Positions 31,905-44,439 are shown, counted from the first letter of the stretch. The stretch: 64,000 nt of DNA from Isoetes taiwanensis (GCA_021234155.1 JAJEKV010000002.1:40041841-40105840), one strand, 5' to 3'. Notes: generated by a model from the sequence alone, not told the origin. Translations and numbers: made by a program.

Positions 31905-33636
31905 GTTTTCTCCGACCCCGATATTCGACCATTGATCACATCTTCACACTCAGGGCCCTGGTCGAGGACAGCAGGAACCGTCGCGAGGACCTGTACTGCT
32001 GTTTTGTGGACTTTGCAAAAGCTTTCGACAAAGTACCCCGGGAAAAGTTGTGGGCGAGATTGTCCCTATGGATCTGCAGAACGCAGTGTACAGACTGTAC
32101 GAGAGCTGCACAGGCCGCATGCAACCGGAAGGACAGTCATTTGCCAACAGCATTGGAGTTAGGCAAGGTTGTCCTCTCTCACCCACACTCTTTGGACTTT
32201 ACATTGACCAGTTGGAAGCCTGGCTTGCTGCCAATGGGGGGGACGGTATACAGCTCTTGCACCAGGTCATCCGGCAGCTCATCTATGTGGATGATGTGGA
32301 CCTTTTGGCCCATACACCAGAGGGCATGCAGGCACACCTAGATGCCCTGGACACATTCTGCCAGGCGACAGATATGCGTGTCAACCTGGCCAAGACTAAG
32401 GTGGTCCTCATATCCTCCTCACGTCATCCAGCACCTCCGGCGCTCACTTATCAGGGGCAGATGGTAGAGCTCACACCTAGCTACAAGTACCTGGGGGTGG
32501 AATTTCCGTCCTCAATGTATTGGGATGCATCCATTCGCCTTCGGGTGACCGCAGGTTGGAAGGCGCTGTACGCAATGCAAAACAATAGTCACAAGGCAGA
32601 GCTGTATGACTGGGGCCACCAGTCACATTTGTTCCGGGCACTGGTGGAGCCAGTTCTTTTGTATGGGGTTGAGGTGTGGGGCCCAGTGGTATCTTTGGTG
32701 ACTTGGAACGACTTAGAGCAGGTCCAGAAGGCATTTTTGACGCAGGCACGTGGCGTCAAGCCCTCAGGTCCATATCAGATCTTGTTGCAGGAGAGGATTC
32801 ATGCCCCTGCAGCATGCGGCCCTCGATAGACACATTGTTTATTTCCAGAAGGTGGCCAGCATGGGCGACACTCGGCTCCTGCACTTGGCGTGTTGTGGCG
32901 ATGAGTCCGCAATGACTCAGGGCTTGTTGGAAGGACAAGAGAGCCCAGTGGCTGGCGTGCTGGAACGTAGACGCACATAGGTGCGTCCAGGTGCACACAG
33001 ACATCGGCCGGGATAGGCTGAGGGGGTACTTGGACTCTTGTTTCCTGGGGAAGCTCTGGGACCATCATGCTCTGGAACAGGTAAGATGGCACACTACAAA
33101 TAGCACATAAACCCCACCCTGGTTCGAGGCCCACAGCTCTACCTGCGTTCTAAGTTGCCCATGAAGAAGCGCAGGATCATCGCGTCCATTCGAACAGGGG
33201 CCCACCCTTCGGCTTGAGACGGGTCGGTGGGTTGGAGAGCCGCGCCAGGACAGGCTTTGTCAGTATTGCCCGCTGGGGGTTGTTGAGGATGAAAGCCATG
33301 CCTTCCAGAGCTGTTCAGCCTATAGTCAGATTCGGGCTCGCTACGTTCTCTTGGTGCGACCTGGTCTGCCCCTGCACGAGCTACTCAGTACGCCGTCAGT
33401 TCGATCCCTTGGCTCCTACCTCCAGGAGGTTCTGGATCTGCGGACTCACCTCTGCCCCGGGCGCCTACCTGAGGTGCCAGGAATTCATGTGTATATGTAT
33501 ATTTGTACAGCTACCAGCAGGCTTGTTGCTGCGACGGTTTTTCCCTCGTAAAGGGGGGTTTTTTAATCCGGGTCGCAATGGGCTTGCTGCACCCGTGTAA
33601 TTTGGGTCCCATTCCTTCCTTCCTTCCTTCCTTCTA
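31905..33636 (+). mobile_element. LINE, 5'-truncated, with (TTCC)n tail
   Basis: The reverse transcriptase frame includes YCCFVDFAKAFDKVPREKLW, GVRQGCPLSPTLFGLYIDQL and IYVDDVDLLAHT (catalytic YVDD), then KTKVVLISSS and SYKYLGVEF. The frame changes near 32,050 and again near 32,790, so it is a pseudogene. The 3' end has GGGTTTTTTAATCCGGGTC and a (TTCC)n tail at 33,612-33,635, the signature of this family here. Confidence 0.85.
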
Positions 33637-33797
33637 CTGAAATACATAAACTAATGCATTGATGATACTGTTATTAGACAATTTTAATAACAAAAGTAAT
33701 TAGAAATTGCAAATAATGTCCATTCTTAACATGTGATGTTGTTGAAAGTTGCACATATGGATGTTAAAGGCCGAGTAAAAACACATGCCAGAATGTT

Positions 33798-33858
33798 AGC
33801 CCGGCAATGCTAGCTACACGTTTACTAGTATTAATGCCAGCTACACGTTTACTAGTAT
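33798..33858 (+). repeat. Tandemly duplicated Helitron 3' end
   Basis: GCCCGGCAATGC then TAGCTACACGTTTACTAG|T ends at 33,828. The last 27 bp (GCYAGCTACACGTTTACTAG) repeat once more, ending at about 33,855 with T following. The sequence resembles the Helitron terminus at 24,948 with a broken right hairpin arm. Confidence 0.45.
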
Positions 33859-34196
33859 TAACTAGGATTCACTCCAAGGTTGCGATGGGAATGTTCAATC
33901 TGCAAAGAATAATTCATGTTTGTACCTCCAAAGAAATATTTTTGCAAAGATGCTCTAATGCCTTCTGTTAATTAGATCAATCAATTGCAGTTTTAAATGC
34001 AACAGTTAGGCGATAGGATAGAGCAACTGCCCTATTCCGTTGCCACAATTTATAACGTCTATTGTACCTTCCAAACTATCCTTTGGTATTTACATTGCCT
34101 ACAAGAACAAGAAATCCAAGTAGTTCATATTTGTACGAACTACTATCATTTCTATACGCAAACTACTATCATTTCTATAAGCGAGACATCATACAT

Positions 34197-35425
34197 TAGA
34201 AGGAAGGAAGGAAGGAAGTATATTTTAACGTCCACGGAGGCACACTGGCCTATGAGACGGCACAATACAATATATCAGATAGTATCCAAACACAAAAGAA
34301 AACCACAAAAGCCCTATATAATGTGTCTCTATCACTGGGACGAAAAAACCCCCATGTGGGAGGAAAAACCCTTGTAGTAGGCGTTCAAATTCCCTATCTG
34401 GGCGCTCAAATTCCCTGTGCTGTGAGGGACTCTCTGACGGTGGAGACTTGCAGAATGTAGGACGCAAGACGTGCAACCATTGGCGAAGCCAGCAACTGAT
34501 GAATTGCTATCTCAGAGCATCTGAGATCGGCATGAGCTGCTCGGATGTGTGCATATGCCGGACACTCCTGTAGAGCATGGTCATCTTCTACTATCTACAT
34601 GTGGCAACACTGGCATAGTCTCTCATGCCGGGGGATTCTCTGCCCTCCATCCATACCCCAGCGGCCTGTCTCAATTCTGAGATCCTGTCCTCATTGCAGC
34701 TATGGCTCTCCGTTTCTTAGTAGAGATGTGTGCCTTCAAATATCGGTGTGGGCCATGTTCCAGCGACGGATTAACCTGGGCTTCGCAAGAGTGAGCACAT
34801 CCCAGAGAGAGGCAGCAAAGCGCTCATTCAAATGCAGCTCCTGTTCCCCGATATCCGGCATAGCCATAATTTGTTGATAGTCTATGGACCATCTTGCGAA
34901 CCATCCCTTACAATGCTCCTGCCACACTCTCTTCAGTCGTTGTGGCCCTTGTGCCAATAACAGAGCCCGGGGAGGGAGATGTTGTGCATCCATTCTGTCA
35001 ACCTTATGGAAATACGCAAGGTGCCTGCGCATAGCAGAATGCTGCAGGGGCCAAAAACCCGTCTCATACAGTAAAATCGGATAAGGCATCGTGTCCCTGA
35101 CGCCTAGGCTATATGTCAAGAAGGCCTTCTGTACCCTCTCTAGCTTATCCCAGGTGTCCTTGCTAATCGCTAGACTCCAGACCTCTACCCCATATAGCAA
35201 TACTAGTTCAACGAATGCTCTGAACAGGTGTGTTTTGTGTGCCCAATCGTAAAGATCTATTCTGTAACAGCTATTCTGCATTGCATACAGGGCTTTCCAT
35301 CCCGCGCTGACCCTTCTTTCTACACAGTCATCCCATAGCATGTTAGCAGAAAAATTGATTCCCAGATACTTAAAGGTCCTTACAACATCCATCTTTTGTC
35401 TTCTGTAATAGAAGTCTGGGTGCAT
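34197..35425 (-). mobile_element. LINE, 5'-truncated, inverted relative to the 31.9 kb copy
   Basis: On the minus strand the 229-residue frame (35,425-34,736) matches the C-terminal half of the LINE RT at 31.9 kb: AGWKALYAMQN, YDWAHKTHLFRAF, LLYGVEVW, LERVQKAFLT. It continues beyond the point where that copy is broken. The tail is (TTCC)n, seen as GGAA repeats at 34,197-34,218. The two copies face tail to tail around 33.64-34.2 kb. Confidence 0.8.
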
Positions 35426-35832
35426 AAAACGTTACATTTGCTTCATGTGTTTACTTTTCAAATGTTGTGAATGATTTGTTAAATTGGACCACCTAAATGA
35501 CATTAATGGAATATTTCAGGTACAATTAAACTCCGTACCTACCAACTATGATTTCGATGTTACATAGTTTTACGTTGTCTAATCTGTATTCATATTATTT
35601 ATATCGAGGCCGCTTAATTGTAGATCGCCATTTATCTCCAATGAAGATTATGCATGCTACAATAATCTAAAAAGCCAAATTCACACAAAACCTTTATAGC
35701 CTAGCAACGTTGAGCTTGGTTTTCTACTGGATAAGAATGTTCATAAAACATCGATCAATACATAAACAACATATATGTTCGTGTATGATGCTATAGTGGT
35801 TGGTTCATCATTTACAGTTTTTTCCAATTTAT

Positions 35833-35860
35833 GCCCAGCGACGCTGGGCACCTTAACTAG
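35833..35860 (+). repeat. Helitron 3' end
   Basis: A perfect hairpin GCCCAGCGACGCTGGGC (35,833-35,849) is followed by ACCTTAACTAG and then T. This fits the 3' terminus rule and matches the layout of the Helitron at 24,948. Its 5' end was not located; it should be an A|TC junction upstream. Confidence 0.6.
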
Positions 35861-35869
35861 TAGATTCTT

Positions 35870-36745
35870 AAAATCAATTCATATAGAGAATGCCTCTGCA
35901 AGTGACAATAATCTTACCTCCCATCCTTCGCGTACAATATTCTGAGCCAAAAAAGCCTGCAGTCAGATTTGACCCCACGTTTCTATACTATCTACACCAT
36001 ATTGAATCTAATTTATTTTATGTATCTATGCGATATTGCCCTTGTGATACCTTGAAATGTGTAGTGCTGCCTACAGTTCTTAGTCATCTAAGGACGACCA
36101 TGATGCATCTATGTGGAACACGCCTTGCACAATGGACTGTTGCATTATCCCTACATGGTATCACATTAAAAAGGGATTTAAGGTGAGATTCCTATTTGCC
36201 TCCTCATATTTCCGCTATATCAAAGCTTCCACAACCCCTTGGATGACTAAAATTGCCTCCAAGAAACTCGAAGAAAACAGCATGCTTCACTAGGGAGTAG
36301 GAGACCAAACAAAACAGCCCTAACAAACCACAACCATGGAATTTGGGATTAGCTCCCATCTAGCATCATGTTCACTATGGAATATCTTAGAATATGCCAA
36401 ACCTCAAGGTGAATTTTCTCAAATATTTCTCATCTAAAGATTATCAAGGGGCGTCTGTAGCCAATCAGATATGGCAATAGCGTACAGGCAATCTTATCTG
36501 GGCATGTTGACACGTCTACCGTTTAAGGCCATCTGAAACAAATGAGAAAAAACCACGTTAGCATTAAGGTACCTTCGGAAACCTGATGTGGCGTCTTCAG
36601 CAAAGAGAATGATCTTTGCCGGAGGTAGGAGAAGTTCTCAATTTTAGCTCCTGCTGTTTTAGCTCCTGATTTATGTTGGGAATGGGCGGTTTCTGAACCT
36701 GGAACAGAATTTTAGAATTGATCTAGGGCAACTTTAAATCTTCTC
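35870..36745. other. Intergenic region and probable promoter of the pTAC16-like gene
   Basis: No coding frame is supported. Short open frames at 35,890-36,293 have no recognisable motif. The last part should hold the promoter and 5' leader of the plus-strand gene starting at 36,746, but no clear TATA box was found. Confidence 0.35.
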
Positions 36746-38871
36746 ATGGCACCCATTGCAAGAGTGCTGCAGCATTGTCCAATAACTCTAACTGGAATTT
36801 CCACTATCAAGGAGGATAATTGCTCTTGTTCTACTGGTTTTGAATATGGCCACAGGGCATTGTTGGCTAAAGGGATAAATTACGATTCCAACTTTACGCA
36901 TTCTCATAGGAGTTTATTGCTGTACAGGGCATCGAGTGGATTGCCAGCAAAAGTTGGGACACAGGTGTTCAAAGGAAGAAAGAATGACTTCGGAGAGCTT
37001 TTCAAATTTGGAAGCAGAAAGACAAAAGGAGATGAGTCTGAAGGACAAGGCTCTGGAACACAACTTACCAAGTTCACAGATAGAAGCCCTCTTGTGTTGA
37101 AGAAGGAGCCAACAGGTCTTGAGGCGTTATCACTGGGGCGACTTAGGCGCACTGACCCAAAGACTGTGTTTGTAGCAGGTGCAACAGGACAGATAGGAGC
37201 CAGAATTATTCAGCAACTCCTGAGAAATGGATTCAGTGTCCGAGGAGGGGTGCGTGATCTCGTCTTCGCCCAACAGCTTGCAGAATTTGCAACACAATAT
37301 GGGGTCAGTACTTTCCCCTGTCTGCTTGAAGATTCAGTGCAGTATTGTTTAATAATGATAATTAGGCTTGAAGAGCATGAGCAATAAGACTGTAGAGACA
37401 GAAGAAAACTAGTCTACAGGGGGAAGAGATGTCTTCCTCCAAGTTAATTTGTTAAGAGCATTGATTACAACACAATCTGTGCTGGCAATGCAGGTAATAA
37501 GCAGAGATGAGGCACGCCGGCTAAATGCAGTTGAATTTGATCCTAAGAGTGTGGAATCAATTGCCAAAGCGATAGCAAATGCTGGTAAAGTAGTAATCAC
37601 CATTGGTCCCACAGAGGATGGACCAAGAGGCAAGGTTACTGTTGGCGATGCCCTGCGCATGATGAAGGCAGCAAGCTTGGCCAATGTTGGCCACTTTGTT
37701 GTGGTAGCTGAGGCAGGAACTGGTGCGGAAAACAATGGTCCCTTAGCAGGGATCTCATCTTTCTTCAGCAATTTATTCAGCCGAGCAACCGATGGTTCAA
37801 TTGAGACACTTTTGGAAAACATTGTTGAAACAGATCTTAGATATACTTTTATTAAGACAAATCCAACAGCTGGTGTGGATGACTATTCTCCTGAAAGCGA
37901 CAACATTGTTCTACTATCAGAGGGTACATCAAGTGAAGGTACTAGCAAGGTAAATCATGTTCAAATGGATACCTAACTTAGAAATTTTATTTGTTTTAAC
38001 CCTGAATACTTATGTCACAGGCAACAAAGGCTCAAATAGCGAAGGTTGTTGCTGGGGTATTTATAAATACATCCGTTTCAGAAAATAAGGTATCTATGTT
38101 CTTGCAATATAAGTCCACATGTCTCTGAGGAGATAATTTTATTTGCCTGGGTTTGCAGGTAATTGAAGTTGCAACTATGGATTCTGCTCCAGTTTGCTCC
38201 ATTGAGGAACTTCTAATGTAAGTGCCAATGTCATGAAGTTGAATAAAAATGTACATTTAATCAAGAATATGCAATCTAAGTCTTGGACCTGCTGTAGTGC
38301 AATACCAATTGATGGAAGAAGAACTGCATTAGCAGAGGTACGAGCAAAAGCTGAAGCCGAGGAGAGGGAGAGACAGATACGTGCACAGGCAGAGGTTGAA
38401 GCCAGGTTGGCTTTGGAAGAGGCTAAAAAGGCTGCTGTTCTTGCCAATGAGCTTGAGCAAGAGGCCAAAAGGCTGGCAGCAGAAGAGATGAAGGCAGCAG
38501 CAAAAGCACAAAAGGCAAAGGCCAAAGCCGAACAGGCAGCAGCATCTTTGGGAACTGTAAGCTCAAGAACAATTTCAAGCCTACAGGAGGATGAAGATTC
38601 ATCACAAAATGGTCTACTAGGACTCATCAACAAAACAATTTCAGGAAGGAAACCTTTGGGCACTACTGATGAGCCAGATAAGAAACCAAAAGTTATTAAG
38701 ATAGGAAATATTTTCCAGCCTCTATCTGGTCGAGTTCCAGCTGACCTGAGGAAGCAAAACCAGTCAACTGCAAAGACAAAAGTAGAGGAAGAACCTGTGG
38801 GGCAAAAAAAATCTAGCAATTTGTTTGGTGGCTTGTTTCAACAAGAAACAATATATGTGGATGAGGACTAG
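36746..38871 (+). CDS. PTAC16: pTAC16-like plastid nucleoid protein (five exons)
   Basis: Exons fit at 36,746-37,303, 37,494-37,949, 38,021-38,089, 38,159-38,217 and 38,298-38,871. All have GT-AG borders, and together they give a continuous 571-residue protein. The N-terminus is a likely chloroplast transit peptide. A Rossmann NAD(P)-binding motif (VFVAGATGQIGARI, glycines at 145-151) starts an atypical short-chain-dehydrogenase domain. An Ala/Glu/Lys-rich coiled coil follows (about 385-480). The C-terminus GGLFQQETIYVDED closely resembles the end of Arabidopsis pTAC16 as I recall it. That protein is associated with thylakoid membranes and the plastid nucleoid, and its enzymatic role is not established. 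The frame is intact and the gene looks functional. The downstream neighbour is far away and on the other strand. Confidence 0.85.
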
Positions 38872-39329
38872 GAGCTTTCAGCTTTTCCTCACTGCATCTG
38901 GGTATAGAATCTGCTATGCTCAATTCTCCTGTCTAATATTGTATTATATTATTGTATCAATAACCACCCCTTCTCTTTCACATTACGTGAATATCTTGGG
39001 GTCATGGCTATAGAATTGACAACAAAAGAACAAACAGATAAGTGGCTTTGCCAATTGTGACAATTATATGAGCATAGCACTCGCTAATGCATTAATATAG
39101 ATTGCGATATCCTGCTTTTAATCCAATACGACATGAGAAAGTTTGCTCATGCTACAAAGACATGGTATGGCTTCTCCTGAAACTTGCCCAAACAGAAAAA
39201 TAATCAGGAGGAAGAACAGGAGAGACTCATTTGGGTAACAGGAAAAAGCAGTGAGGTTACCTTGGGACATAAGCTCTATTATGGCCGCATTGATGCTTCA
39301 ATAGTGTAGAAATCATGGGGCAATATTAA

Positions 39330-39445
39330 AGGGTTACCCACCTTTGGGGTAACCTCTTATTGTCAAAAAAAAGCTGAGTTACCTGGATAAGGGTTACCCA
39401 CCTTTTGGGTAACCTCTTACTGTCAAGAAAAAGCTGAGTTATCTG
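39330..39445. repeat. Two tandem 60 bp units, each with a GGGTTACCC hairpin
   Basis: GGGTTACCCACCTTTGGGGT and AACCTCTTATTGTCAA...AAGCTGAGTTACCTGG occur twice in a row (39,331 and 39,388). In each, GGTTACCC...GGGTAACC can pair. No other structure is noted in 38.9-41.1 kb, which otherwise appears to be intergenic. Confidence 0.7.
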
Positions 39446-41104
39446 GGCAAAATGAAAAATTAATTTGTAACATTACATGCAGCCTTCCAAAATAGTTCTT
39501 TGTTGGTTTTAATTTGCCTTTGTTAATACTACTCCTAGGGCCAATCTGTAGTCACACTATTAGTTAATACGAGAAAGTTGTTTTTTAGGTGAAATGCTAA
39601 CAAAACGAAGTTCACGATGGGGAATGCAATTTCAAAGAACATAACCTGGAAAACATTCGTTGTGTTCTTGCAGATAGAGTGCAACATCCATCAGTGATAC
39701 CTCATTCCATTCTCCAGAAAATTGCATTGTGTAACGGGTATCGGCACTCCACTTAAAAAGTTCTTCCTCCTCAAGCATCATCTGTAAAAGCCCATGTCCT
39801 TTGAGGAGGCAATGGAATTCGTAGCATTACCTGCCATCGAGCATGACTTCGACATGGATGTGTCTGTGTAGATCTGAAATGATGATATGGGATGCGTAAG
39901 TTACTTTGCTTATTTTTTAGGTCGTGTCAATCTGAAGGAATATGATCTCTTTTAAGCAGCTAGCTATCCATCATATCTACCACGAAACTCACCACTTTTA
40001 ACCGAAAGACCAGAGTGTCCATTAGTTGCTAATTAAGCACTGAAAAGATCATTAAGTTTGAGCCACTACTAATCAGAAGCGCATCCAAAACTCACTACTG
40101 GTAATCAGAAGAGTGTCCATTAGTTTCTACATAAGGACTGAAAGATCATCAAGTTCGAGCTAACTAGGAACCAACACGGTTCTCAAGAGATGCCATGGAA
40201 GTAGGAGTAATGATAATAAAACAAATGAGATGACTCCAATCCTCTGACTGTAACTGATACTTTAGGCTCCCATGTTGCAAAATCTTATGTGCAAAATAGC
40301 ACACAAGGCTATAACTTCCTACGGTTGATCTTCCATAAAAAGCACGAGATGGATATTTCTCCATGATTTTAGGCTCCATTAAGGGATGTTTTTCTATGTG
40401 CATGAGAAGATGCTAAAGAAAAGCATGGCCCATCTTTATCGGAGAATGCATGGTGAGATCCATTTTCCAAACAGAAGGAAACTAGAGGCCATAGAACAGC
40501 AATAAGAATATTTATAGGTTCCTTAGCGTGTCAAAGCAAATTAATGAGTCTTTCAAAGAGAAACAAAGATTCAAACCAAAACAGAAGCTGATCTGATAAG
40601 ATCTTTAGCTTAGCTACTTATTCTCTGACATTTCCTTCCCTCGTTATACTGCACTTGCTGAATTTAATGCTAAATCCTTGCACCTTGAACTTTCGAATGC
40701 ACAATTCAGAGAAGACACCCCAAATTGCGCCAATGAATACCTCACCTTATTTGGGAGGTAATTACTTACATAACCCAGTGTTTCAAGAAATGCCATGCAA
40801 CTTAGTCCCTAAACAGTTAATTTTTAGGCAGCGAAGAAATATCAGATCTCGATGGCTTAAAAACCTATCAGAAAGAATCTAGTTTTACCCATCCCCTCCG
40901 CCGCGAGTCCGCCACCTAGCCTGGCGGCGCTGCATTGGTCATTGTATACAAGTTAGTTAAAGAGTGTGTGCGCAGTCCTGTAGCTCATGCTGCATTAATA
41001 CCATTCGTTTCTTATGTCAACAGCTTCCTTGGACAAAATTCATTTCCCTCACTCTATCTAAACAATTGTGCCATGGAAATCACCAAAATATGAAGCCCTA
41101 GTCA

Positions 41105-43360
41105 TCAATGGTAGTCGTCACAAGAACACAATCCGCCTACAAAATGATGCCTACGATAAGGATCTTTAATTATGATCTCACGCATTTCTAACCTTGAGAT
41201 GATCTTACTGGCATTGTGGCAGTCCGTACATACACGAAGATTCTTTGTTACACGTATGGTTGTGCCTGGAGGAGTGCTAACGAGCCCAAAAACTATTGCC
41301 AATTTTTCACAGTGTCCACACAAAGCATCTTCCTTATCTTTGTCTCGTCTTTCTTGCAGTACCAAGTTGAGTTTTGGCAGGAACCCTTCCTCCTTCATTC
41401 TCGTGGTTAACGACTTCAAGACAGCATAAATGGTTTCACTTTGCTGGTGATTTCTGTCTCCAACTACAAACTCATGCACATTCTTCTTAACTTCAATCCA
41501 GGCCTTTGCAGGTTTTTTCCATGCACCTCTCTGGTGTCTTAGATCTTCTAATTTTGCAGCATCCTTCCACATGCATGCATCAGTATAGATGCCTGACATG
41601 AGGACATAACCACTTGCATACTGAGGATCTGACTGGACAATTCTATCAAAGCATTCTTTTGCCAATTCCACATTGCCATATGTTCTGCAAGCAACAAGCA
41701 AAGATGCACAACCAATATCACTTGGTTGAATAGTTTGAAGTAAGCTCTCTGCCTCGTTCAAATACCCTGCACGGCCTAGCAGATCGACCATGCAGACATA
41801 ATGGCGAACATCTGGTATGACGCCATATTCTTCCCTCATAAGCTTGAAATATCCATACCCCTCATGCAGTGAACCTGCATGACTGCATGCAGCAAGAACT
41901 GCAATAAATGTGACTTCATTTGGCTTGATTCCTTCCTGGTGCATGCCCTGGAGACACTGTCCTACCAGTCTAAGATCACCACATTGTGCATAACCTCCAA
42001 TAATTGCACTCCAGATCACAACATCACGATTTGGCAGTTTCTCAAAGTTTTTGCATACATCTTCCAAGTTTCCGCATTTAATATACATATCAACAAGAGA
42101 ACTAGCTACAACAGCATCACTTTGGAGGCCACATTCAATAATTTCATTATGAATACAAATTCCCTTCTCAATTGCTCCAATGCTACCACATGCCTTTAAA
42201 ACACTTGAGAATGCAAATTTATCTGCCTTTAGACCCTCCTCCTGCATTCTTTCATAACATTTTAGTGCAAGAAGCCCTTCACCCTCCTGAGCAAATCCTT
42301 CAATAATTGTACCCCAGGTTACAACATTAGGAGATATGCCATCCCTCTTCAAATTCTCAAGACAATCTAAGGCAAGACAACCCTCGCCATGTTGGGCATA
42401 ACCTGCAATCATTGCATTCCAGGATACAACATCCCGATTTAGCAACCTGCTAAAGGCACTCTGTGCCTCATCTAAGCTCCCACCTTTGGCATACATGTCA
42501 ACAAGAGCAGTGCCCACAACCATGTCAGATTGGAGCCCACTCTCAAGAATTTGCTCATGGATGCATCTACCCTGTTCTATCATGCCCAAGCTACAACAGG
42601 CTCTCAAGATGCTCAAAAATATGACTTTGGTAGGTTTTCTACCCTCATGCTGCATATTCTTGAAACATTCTAGGGCAAGCAATCCTTTGTCACACTGGAC
42701 ATATCCGGCAATTATCGTGCCCCATGTGGTCGCATCTTTCTCCACACCCTCAAGCTCCATATTGTCGAAATATTCTTGGGCAAAGCTGGTTTGATCATGC
42801 ATTGCATATCCTGCTATCATTATGTTCCATGATATTACATCTCGACTGGGCAATCTGTCAAAAACTCTAAATGCTTCTTGCATATTTCCACATTTAACAT
42901 ACATGTCAATGAGTGCATTTCCGATGACAACATTCTGTTGGAGGCCACTTCCAATGAACTGTTCATGTATGAGCCGGCCTTGCTCAACATATCCTATGCA
43001 TGCTTTTGAAATACTGGAAAATGTAAATGCATCTGGCTTAATCCCATCATGATGCATTTGATTATACAGCTGAAGAGCCATCTCCCCCGTACCAAGCTTG
43101 GTATACCCCGAAATAATAGTATTCCATGTATAGTTGCTTGGTACTGTAACTCTGCAAAATGCTTGATTTGCATTGATCAAGCTTCCATCGGATGCAAACA
43201 GACGAATAAGGTGGTCAGACAAGACAGGAACCAAATCAAGCCCACTACGGTTCAGCAAAGATTCAATACGCATATCAAGTTCTAGGTCTTGTGACTTTGC
43301 ACATCCAAGTAGAAGCTGGTAAGCAAGGTCTCTTGATATGGGTACCCCTTGCTGCTCCAT
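41105..43360 (-). CDS. PPR-DYW protein of the DYW:KP type, candidate U-to-C RNA editing factor
   Basis: This 751-residue frame from the first ATG is an uninterrupted run of PLS-type pentatricopeptide repeats (many DVVSWNAMIAGYAQ and GLQSDxVVGxALVDMYxKxG units), then E/E+ motifs and a DYW deaminase-like domain. The PG box reads KKPAKAWIEV in place of KxPGxSWIEV, and the end reads LCSCDDYH. These are features I recall for the DYW:KP clade, which is linked to U-to-C editing in hornworts, lycophytes and ferns. Deaminase residues are present: HCEK (HxE) and CTDCH. PPR proteins of this type bind organelle RNA sequence-specifically. The frame stays open 5' of this ATG for about 30 codons without a Met, and no targeting peptide is seen, so a 5' exon is likely (see 43,493-43,660). 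Confidence 0.9.
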   Translation of the reverse strand: MEQQGVPISRDLAYQLLLGCAKSQDLELDMRIESLLNRSGLDLVPVLSDHLIRLFASDGSLINANQAFCRVTVPSNYTWNTIISGYTKLGTGEMALQLYNQMHHDGIKPDAFTFSSISKACIGYVEQGRLIHEQFIGSGLQQNVVIGNALIDMYVKCGNMQEAFRVFDRLPSRDVISWNIMIAGYAMHDQTSFAQEYFDNMELEGVEKDATTWGTIIAGYVQCDKGLLALECFKNMQHEGRKPTKVIFLSILRACCSLGMIEQGRCIHEQILESGLQSDMVVGTALVDMYAKGGSLDEAQSAFSRLLNRDVVSWNAMIAGYAQHGEGCLALDCLENLKRDGISPNVVTWGTIIEGFAQEGEGLLALKCYERMQEEGLKADKFAFSSVLKACGSIGAIEKGICIHNEIIECGLQSDAVVASSLVDMYIKCGNLEDVCKNFEKLPNRDVVIWSAIIGGYAQCGDLRLVGQCLQGMHQEGIKPNEVTFIAVLAACSHAGSLHEGYGYFKLMREEYGVIPDVRHYVCMVDLLGRAGYLNEAESLLQTIQPSDIGCASLLVACRTYGNVELAKECFDRIVQSDPQYASGYVLMSGIYTDACMWKDAAKLEDLRHQRGAWKKPAKAWIEVKKNVHEFVVGDRNHQQSETIYAVLKSLTTRMKEEGFLPKLNLVLQERRDKDKEDALCGHCEKLAIVFGLVSTPPGTTIRVTKNLRVCTDCHNASKIISRLEMREIIIKDPYRRHHFVGGLCSCDDYH

Positions 43361-43492
43361 GACCTCCACGGATTTGAATGTCTCATACAGCCTGATCAGG
43401 AATCTAGTTACTATGTGTTTTCCAATTCGAAATGTAAATAGTTATTTAAACCTAGCCAATGAAGGCCTATATTAAACCAATTTTGTTATTAC

Positions 43493-43660
43493 CTGGATGA
43501 GGATGAGGCTTCCTGAAGCAGGGATGTCTGAAGCCTGGTAGCAGCAACAGCCCGCAGCAGCATTTTGTTTTGATTTTGATTTCAATGATCGGAGCAATCG
43601 AATCAGACATGATTCATCAAAATCTAACCCAAAGAACAGACTTTGTAGAATATAACACAA
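43493..43660 (-). CDS. Possible first exon of the PPR gene
   Basis: On the minus strand a 56-codon stretch, rich in Ser, Lys, Arg and Ala (LLRSLKSKSKQNAAAG), ends ATCCAG|GTAATAAC, a good donor. It would supply the missing organelle-targeting N-terminus. A phase-compatible acceptor is GTGGAG|GTCATGGAG at 43,364, which lacks a strong pyrimidine tract, so the join is uncertain. Confidence 0.35.
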
Positions 43661-43849
43661 GAGGGACGTGTATTATGTTTGAAACTAGAAACTGGTTCCC
43701 GGCAGCATAAGAATAGGAATGGACTGTTAAATCACCTCAATAACGAAGTTGTATGAAAACAAAAATACTTTTTGCTACATTTGCCACATTTTCTCATTCA
43801 ATACATAATGTGTCCGGTGCATTTATGGGCTCCCGATTTGGGTTTGGAT

Positions 43850-44215
43850 TCCAGACAGGGTATTAGACTCGTGAATAAGGGTATTAACTTGTGGTTTCGA
43901 CGTGCACGGTTATTTCACAAGTTGAATACCCTTAATTTCGAGTTGATATTAGGCAAGTCGAATACCTCCAAGATGGGAAAACTCCTTTGCCGGAACTGCT
44001 ATCCCCAAAAAAAAAGGGGTATTAGACTCGTCTAAACTCACCTGCATTATACAAGTCGAATACCCAAGTGCATTATACAAGTCGAATACCCAAGGGGGTA
44101 TTAGGCTCGTTTAAACTAAGGTATGTATTGTGCACGTTGAATACCTCCTTTGGTTATCCCACAAGTCGAATACCCCCCTTTGGTTATCTCACAACTCAAA
44201 TACTCCCCTTACAGC
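43850..44215. repeat. Degenerate repeat of CAAGTCGAATACCC and GGGTATTAGACTCG
   Basis: CAAGTCGAATACC or a close variant occurs at least six times, interleaved with its near-inverse GGGTATTAGACTCG. The array has irregular spacing and no frame. From here to 45.1 kb there is no gene. Confidence 0.6.
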
Positions 44216-44439
44216 CTACCAGGCACTAGATATCTCACATCTGCATTCCATAAGTCATATTTTAGAGTTAAAAGACATCATTTGTATACAAATTCGTCAG
44301 AAAATTGATGCAAGTTTTTACATTGAGAATTAAAAAAAAAAAGTGAAGAAAAACAAGCAAATTATAATGATTGTTTGTAGGTAATGATGATTAATCTCTG
44401 TAATATTGTGATGTTTAAAAGAAACACATATCAAATAGT

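Noticed and set aside
38175-38819. Minus-strand 214-codon ORF in the last pTAC16 exon
   Set aside because: Antisense of the Ala/Glu-rich coiled coil; low-complexity Ser/Ala/Leu composition explained by the coding strand.
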